Source of the DNA: Pararhizobium sp. YC-54
Lineage (GTDB): Bacteria > Pseudomonadota > Alphaproteobacteria > Rhizobiales > Rhizobiaceae
Direction of reading: 5' to 3'
Assembly: GCF_025847205.1 (NCBI RefSeq)
Contig: NZ_JAOYTH010000014.1
Span: forward strand, 1 to 64,000
DNA: 64,000 nucleotides
In this document: positions 60,420 through 64,000 of the stretch, piece after piece
Numbering within the stretch: position 1 is the first letter of the stretch
Layout of the letters: every line of letters starts with the position of its first letter
The notes under the pieces: model-generated
Database searches by the model: none
What the model saw: only the letters and a program-made list of their open reading frames with translations
What the model was told of the DNA's origin: nothing
Program-made: the position numbers and the translations under genes

Positions 60420-61443
60420 CGAGAAGCTCCGTGCCGCGGATGAGACGCAGGAGAAGGGTGAGCAGCAGCATCGCGGCGACAAGCAGCGTGGCCGAGAGCG
60501 CGGCCGCTCCCGCATAGTCCAGCTCCACCAGGAATTTCGCCTGGATGACGTTGCCGAGCATCTGTGTGCGGACATTGCCGAGCAACGCGGCATTGACGTA
60601 GTCGCCAAGCGCCGGGATGAACGACAGGACGGCGGCGGCAACAAAGCCGTTGCGGCTGAGCGGGAAAACGATCAGCGCGAAACGCTCCGTCATCGTGCCG
60701 CCGATGGCGCCGCCGAGAAGGGCCGACGCAAGCACGAACAGCAGGGGACCCGGCGCGGCGATGCCACGCCCACCGAAGAATACGAAGGCGAGCAGCAGGC
60801 CGATGGCAAACCCGCCGGCCGCGCCCAGGATCGCGCCCGACCGGCCGCAACGGCCGGAATAGAGATCGTCGGCGGCTGCGCAAAGCGTGCGGTCGACCCG
60901 GTTGAAGGCCGTGTAGAGTGGCAGCAGCACGAACGGCACGAGTTGATAAGTCAGGCCTGCCACCACCGCGAAGGGCGTGCCGAGCACGCGCACTTCGATA
61001 CCGGTCGCCTGCTGTAGCGATCCGAAGAGCGGGCCGTTTGCGCCGAGCAGGGTCTGCCAGGCGACGATGCGGATCAGGTAGCTGGTGAGGAACGGCGCGA
61101 AGAAGGCGAAGAGAAGCACGGCCTTCCACCGCCCGCCGTAGAAGGAAATGCCATAGGCGACCGGCATGGCGATGGCGAAGGCGAGGATCGTCGACGAAAG
61201 TCCGATCAGGACGGAATTAAGCAAATTGTCCCAGTAGAAGGGGATCGAATCCGCGTAATTGGCGAGCGACCAGCCGGTTGCCGTCAGCGCGAAGGGGTCG
61301 TCGCTGAACGACATGCGCAGGATATAGACGAGCGGCACGATCAAGAGGGCCGCGAGCCAGACGAGCGTCGGCAGCATTTCCGGCCAACCGGCGCGCACCC
61401 CTGGGGAGCGCGCCGGTTGGCCGGCGTCCTGGGTGGAAGTCAT
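60409..61443 (-). CDS. ABC transporter permease, PotB-like, with an insertion in the EAA loop
   Basis: 344 residues, longer than the usual 280-300. The order of helices is PotB-like up to NRVDRTLCAAADDLY. There the coupling loop is interrupted by about 60 residues with two hydrophobic stretches (GAILGAAGGFAIGLLLAFVFF and PLLFVLASALLGGAIGG), before the loop resumes with RFALIVFPLSRNGFVAAAVLSFIPALGDYVNA. The EAA loop normally docks on the ATPase, so this is unusual. The frame is open and codon use looks normal. The ATG at 61443 is one base after the PotD stop; GTG 61452 is an alternative. Confidence 0.85.
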   Translation of the reverse strand: MTSTQDAGQPARSPGVRAGWPEMLPTLVWLAALLIVPLVYILRMSFSDDPFALTATGWSLANYADSIPFYWDNLLNSVLIGLSSTILAFAIAMPVAYGISFYGGRWKAVLLFAFFAPFLTSYLIRIVAWQTLLGANGPLFGSLQQATGIEVRVLGTPFAVVAGLTYQLVPFVLLPLYTAFNRVDRTLCAAADDLYSGRCGRSGAILGAAGGFAIGLLLAFVFFGGRGIAAPGPLLFVLASALLGGAIGGTMTERFALIVFPLSRNGFVAAAVLSFIPALGDYVNAALLGNVRTQMLGNVIQAKFLVELDYAGAAALSATLLVAAMLLLTLLLRLIRGTELLDVV

Positions 61444-61444
61444 C

Positions 61445-62566
61445 TTAGCCACTGATCATCTGCGTCCAGGTTCGGGCGATCTGGGCGCGCTCGCGCTGGT
61501 CCCAGGGCGCCGGATAGGGGAACAGCCGGTCGAGGACGTCGGCGGGCGGGAAGATCAGCGGATTGGCGGCCAGTGCCGGATCGAGCTTCGCAAGCGCCTC
61601 CTTCACGCCGACGGCATAGGGATATTGCAGCGTATAGCGGCAGAAGCTCGCGGCATTTTCCGGGCGGAACCACCAGTCGATGAAGGCGAGCGCGGCCTCA
61701 GGGTTCGCAGCCCCCTTCGGAATGCCGAGCCGATCGACATAGGCGGGCGCGCCCTCCTTCGGCACGGCGAAGCCAACCTTGGCCGGATCGAGCTGCGAGA
61801 TGTTGACGGGTGGGGCCATGGCCGCGATGAGGTCGCCGTTCGACAGTTTCTGCCCGGCATTTTCGCCCTGCGCCGGCAGCAGCTGGCCGCTTTCGATATG
61901 CGGTTTCAGGAAGGCCAGGACTTCCATGGCTTCTTCCAGCGTCATCTCCGCCGGCACGTTGTCGATCTTACCTTGCGACTTGAGATAAAGCCCCCAGGCG
62001 GCGACATTGACGACAGGCGTCGCATAGAGGCCGACCCTGCCCTTGACCGCCGAGTCGAGCAATTGGCCCCAGGATTCCAGTCCGTCCTTGAAATGGGCGC
62101 GGTTGAAGGCAAGGCCAACAGGCGCGAAGTCGAAGGGAATGGCGATATCGGCATGCTTGACCGATTTCAGCGACGGCAGCAGGTTCTTCTGCACGTTCGG
62201 CAAGGCGGCGGGATCGAATGGTTCCAGCCAGCCATTGTCCGCGTAGAAGGACGTATAGGCGCTGGAGATGCAGATTACGTCATAGCCGATCGGCAGGCCT
62301 GCGGTGAATTGCGGGCGCACGCTGGCGAAAAACTGGTCGGCATCGGAGATCACCTCGCGATAGTCGACCGCAATCCCTGTCGCTTCCTTGAAACGGGCGA
62401 TGTCGGCCGGGTCGCATTCGCCGGAATTGGCGGCCCAGACGATGGTACTCTCCGCGGCGTGGGCCGCGGAGAACGGAATGGCGAAGCGGCCGCCCATGAC
62501 GCCCGCTCCGGCAAGGAGGAGCTTGAGGGTCTGCCGGCGATTGGCCGTGAAGCTGTACCTGTCCAT
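61445..62566 (-). CDS. PotD-like extracellular substrate-binding protein
   Basis: 373 residues. A Tat-like start (ANRRQTLKLLLAGAG) and a hydrophobic stretch precede a PotD/SBP_bac_8 fold: STIVWAANSGECDPADIARFKEATGIAVDY, SAYTSFYADNGWLEPFDPAALPNVQKNL and AALAFIDWWFRPENAASF. It delivers a polyamine-like or related cation to PotB/C. The first gene upstream in the operon is a cupin protein. Substrate specificity cannot be read out. Confidence 0.92.
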   Translation of the reverse strand: MDRYSFTANRRQTLKLLLAGAGVMGGRFAIPFSAAHAAESTIVWAANSGECDPADIARFKEATGIAVDYREVISDADQFFASVRPQFTAGLPIGYDVICISSAYTSFYADNGWLEPFDPAALPNVQKNLLPSLKSVKHADIAIPFDFAPVGLAFNRAHFKDGLESWGQLLDSAVKGRVGLYATPVVNVAAWGLYLKSQGKIDNVPAEMTLEEAMEVLAFLKPHIESGQLLPAQGENAGQKLSNGDLIAAMAPPVNISQLDPAKVGFAVPKEGAPAYVDRLGIPKGAANPEAALAFIDWWFRPENAASFCRYTLQYPYAVGVKEALAKLDPALAANPLIFPPADVLDRLFPYPAPWDQRERAQIARTWTQMISG

Positions 62567-62597
62567 GGACGTTCCCCTTCTATGGTCGATATCAAGA

Positions 62598-62987
62598 TCA
62601 GTCGCGCACGTGGATGAAGATCTTGCGGATCGGGCCGGGCTGCTCCCAGCTGCCCTCGTCCTTCTCGTTGTAGATCAAGAGGTCGCCGGAATTGGCGACG
62701 TGCGCACGGCCATGCCGGTCAGTCACGGTCACGTCGCCCTCGATGACGAAGTCGAAGCACTGGCCTGTACCAAGCAGATCGCCGAAATCGGCGTCGCGGC
62801 GCCACAGGCCGACCGTCACGCGGCCGTCGTCCGATTTCCAGACGGAGGCATGCTGGCCGATCGGATTTCCCGGCGTGCGGTCACCAGGCATGTCGCCGTA
62901 ATCGTGCCAGTCGTTGGCCGGGTCTGCGAATTTAATGACCTGGACGCCGCTCTTTGCGGCGGTGTCGTTGGTGTTGTCCTTTGGCAT
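62598..62987 (-). CDS. Cupin-fold protein (EutQ/DUF861-like)
   Basis: 129 residues with a central cupin barrel: GRVTVGLWRRDADFGDLLGTGQCFDFVIEGDVTVTD and SGDLLIYNEKDEGSWEQPGPIRKIF. The DUF861-like pattern (W-x-x-xx-G x E-G-x-x...G-x-x-x... G-x-W) is recognisable; canonical His metal ligands are few. Such proteins are often metabolic accessory proteins or (S)-ureidoglycine-like enzymes. It lies between PotA and PotD genes in the operon, so it is probably linked to the imported compound. Confidence 0.75.
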   Translation of the reverse strand: MPKDNTNDTAAKSGVQVIKFADPANDWHDYGDMPGDRTPGNPIGQHASVWKSDDGRVTVGLWRRDADFGDLLGTGQCFDFVIEGDVTVTDRHGRAHVANSGDLLIYNEKDEGSWEQPGPIRKIFIHVRD

Positions 62988-63037
62988 GATGTTCCTCTCT
63001 CACATGATTGGGCCGCCAGGCGGCTCGGGTTTTCCCG

Positions 63038-64000
63038 CTAGGACGCAGGGATGAGATGCGCCTTCGTCTCGTCGAAGGCTATGCGGCAAGCGGCACCCGG
63101 CGTAATCGAAGGCCGGTCCTGCTGCTTGACCGTGACCTCGCCGCCATCGGCAAGCGTCGCCCGGATTTCATGGTGGTCTCCCACATAGGTGCATTTGCCA
63201 AGGGTGGCGGCGATACCCCCGGTGTCCGCAAGCCGCATATGTTCCGGCCGCACCATGACGAGGCAACGCTGCCCCCCGGAGATGACCGAGCCGGCAAGCC
63301 GGACCGTGATACCGGCATCCAGCGCGACAGAAGAGCCGTCTGCACCGGCCCTTCCCGACAGCAGATTGGCGCTACCGACAAACTCCGCGACGAAGCGCGT
63401 CCGCGGGCGCTCATAGATTTCGCTCGGCGTACCGATCTGCTCGATCCGCCCGGCATTCATCACGGCGATGCGGTCGGACATGCTGAGGGCTTCAGACTGG
63501 TCGTGCGTCACAAAGACGGTGGTGGTGCCGACGTCGCGCTGGATCGCCTTCAGCTCCTCGCGCAACTGCTTGCGCATGAGGAAATCGAGCGCCGAAAGCG
63601 GCTCGTCGAGGAGCAGCACGGCCGGGCGATTGACGAGGGCACGGGCCAGCGCCACGCGTTGCTGCTGGCCACCGGAAAGCTGCGCGGGCCGACGCGCGGC
63701 GTAGTCCTCCATGCCGACGCGCCTCAGTTCGGCCAACACCCGCGCCCGCCGCTCCGCCGAAGGCACTTTTCGGCGCTTCAATCCGTATTCGACATTCTCC
63801 GCCACGCTCATATGCGGAAAGAGAGCATAGTTCTGGAAGACGTAGTTCGTCGGCCTGCGCGAGGGCGGCAGGTCAGTAATATCCTCGCCGCCGACGAGGA
63901 TGCGACCGGCGGACGGCGGTGCGAAGCCGCCGATCGCCTGCAGCGTCGTGGACTTGCCGCAGCCGCTCGGACCCAACAGCGTGAAGAATTCGCCCGGCGC
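63038..64000 (-). CDS. PotA-like ABC transporter ATPase (5' end beyond the window)
   Basis: At least 320 residues. The window edge removes the start; the visible chain begins [18 protein letters not shown] with Walker A. Q-loop [12 protein letters not shown], signature [12 protein letters not shown], Walker [13 protein letters not shown] and H-loop FVTHDQSEA are intact. A C-terminal TOBE_2 domain (about 235-320) is typical of PotA/CysA/FbpC. It is first in the visible Pot-type operon, reading PotA, cupin, PotD, PotB, PotC. Confidence 0.93.
   Translation of the reverse strand, partial: APGEFFTLLGPSGCGKSTTLQAIGGFAPPSAGRILVGGEDITDLPPSRRPTNYVFQNYALFPHMSVAENVEYGLKRRKVPSAERRARVLAELRRVGMEDYAARRPAQLSGGQQQRVALARALVNRPAVLLLDEPLSALDFLMRKQLREELKAIQRDVGTTTVFVTHDQSEALSMSDRIAVMNAGRIEQIGTPSEIYERPRTRFVAEFVGSANLLSGRAGADGSSVALDAGITVRLAGSVISGGQRCLVMVRPEHMRLADTGGIAATLGKCTYVGDHHEIRATLADGGEVTVKQQDRPSITPGAACRIAFDETKAHLIPAS

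Noticed and set aside
61433..62617. Plus-strand open frame of 394 codons
   Set aside because: Antisense to the PotD-like gene, whose signal and fold motifs are clear.

Overview
The window is about 60 percent GC and looks like an accessory region (plasmid, chromid or genomic island) of a Rhizobiaceae-type alphaproteobacterium. The reasons are an HWE-family histidine kinase, a DUF1127 protein, IS21 and IS6 remnants, many small-molecule ABC transporters, and LacI, GntR, TetR and MocR regulators. No tRNA, rRNA, CRISPR array or replication origin was seen. Functions are assigned from recognisable motifs and gene order only; no search was run.

Layout. 0-1 kb: end of an IS21-family element inserted in a decayed gene. 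1-4 kb: AI-2E-type permease, single-domain response regulator, PAS/HWE kinase and a 27-residue membrane peptide. 4.4-9 kb: TetR plus frameshifted quinone oxidoreductase, an SDR remnant, a divergent ABC-F/TetR pair and a broken EF-hand gene. 9-16.4 kb: Ohr with a small exported peptide, an OmpR-type two-component system, an exported alpha/beta hydrolase, a DipZ-like CcdA-thioredoxin fusion, and a periplasmic hydrolase and cupin. 16.7-29.3 kb: two epoxide hydrolase paralogues (one broken), a TetR-controlled EmrAB-type pump, SDRs, VOC protein, GlxA-type regulator, MocR-type regulator, DUF1127 and TauE. 29.3-30 kb: three fused gene fragments.

The most interesting part is 30-52.4 kb, three adjacent catabolic units each with its own LacI regulator. 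Unit A (30.0-38.9 kb) has a sugar-type (CUT1) ABC transporter, an SIS-domain deglycase (FrlB-like), a PfkB kinase (FrlD-like) and a PuuB/OrdL-like FAD oxidase. Unit B (39.1-45.3 kb) has a polar amino acid transporter with fused permease and ATPase, a Gfo/Idh/MocA dehydrogenase and a DadA-like oxidase. Unit C (45.3-52.4 kb) has a second FrlB/FrlD-like pair, a polar amino acid ABC transporter and an ornithine cyclodeaminase family enzyme. FrlB/FrlD pairs split Amadori compounds (sugar-amino acid conjugates), so the stretch reads as a multi-substrate Amadori or opine-like conjugate utilisation island. The three LacI genes face palindromic operators with one shared half-site, xGAGA-N-C, differing mainly at the base pair next to the central CpG.

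52.8-64 kb is a fourth nitrogen-compound region. A GntR regulator and an operon hold a gamma-glutamylcyclotransferase-like protein, an amino acid ABC transporter, a VOC protein, an EamA exporter and a multiply frameshifted proC. A similar palindrome lies upstream of the regulator and in the promoter of the operon. A PotABCD-type transporter with a cupin protein runs off the right edge.

Two window-wide patterns stand out. Every frameshift that could be reconstructed is a one-base loss, explainable as shortening of a short homopolymer, so decay and sequencing error must be separated. In four catabolic operons a GC-rich hairpin follows the first gene.
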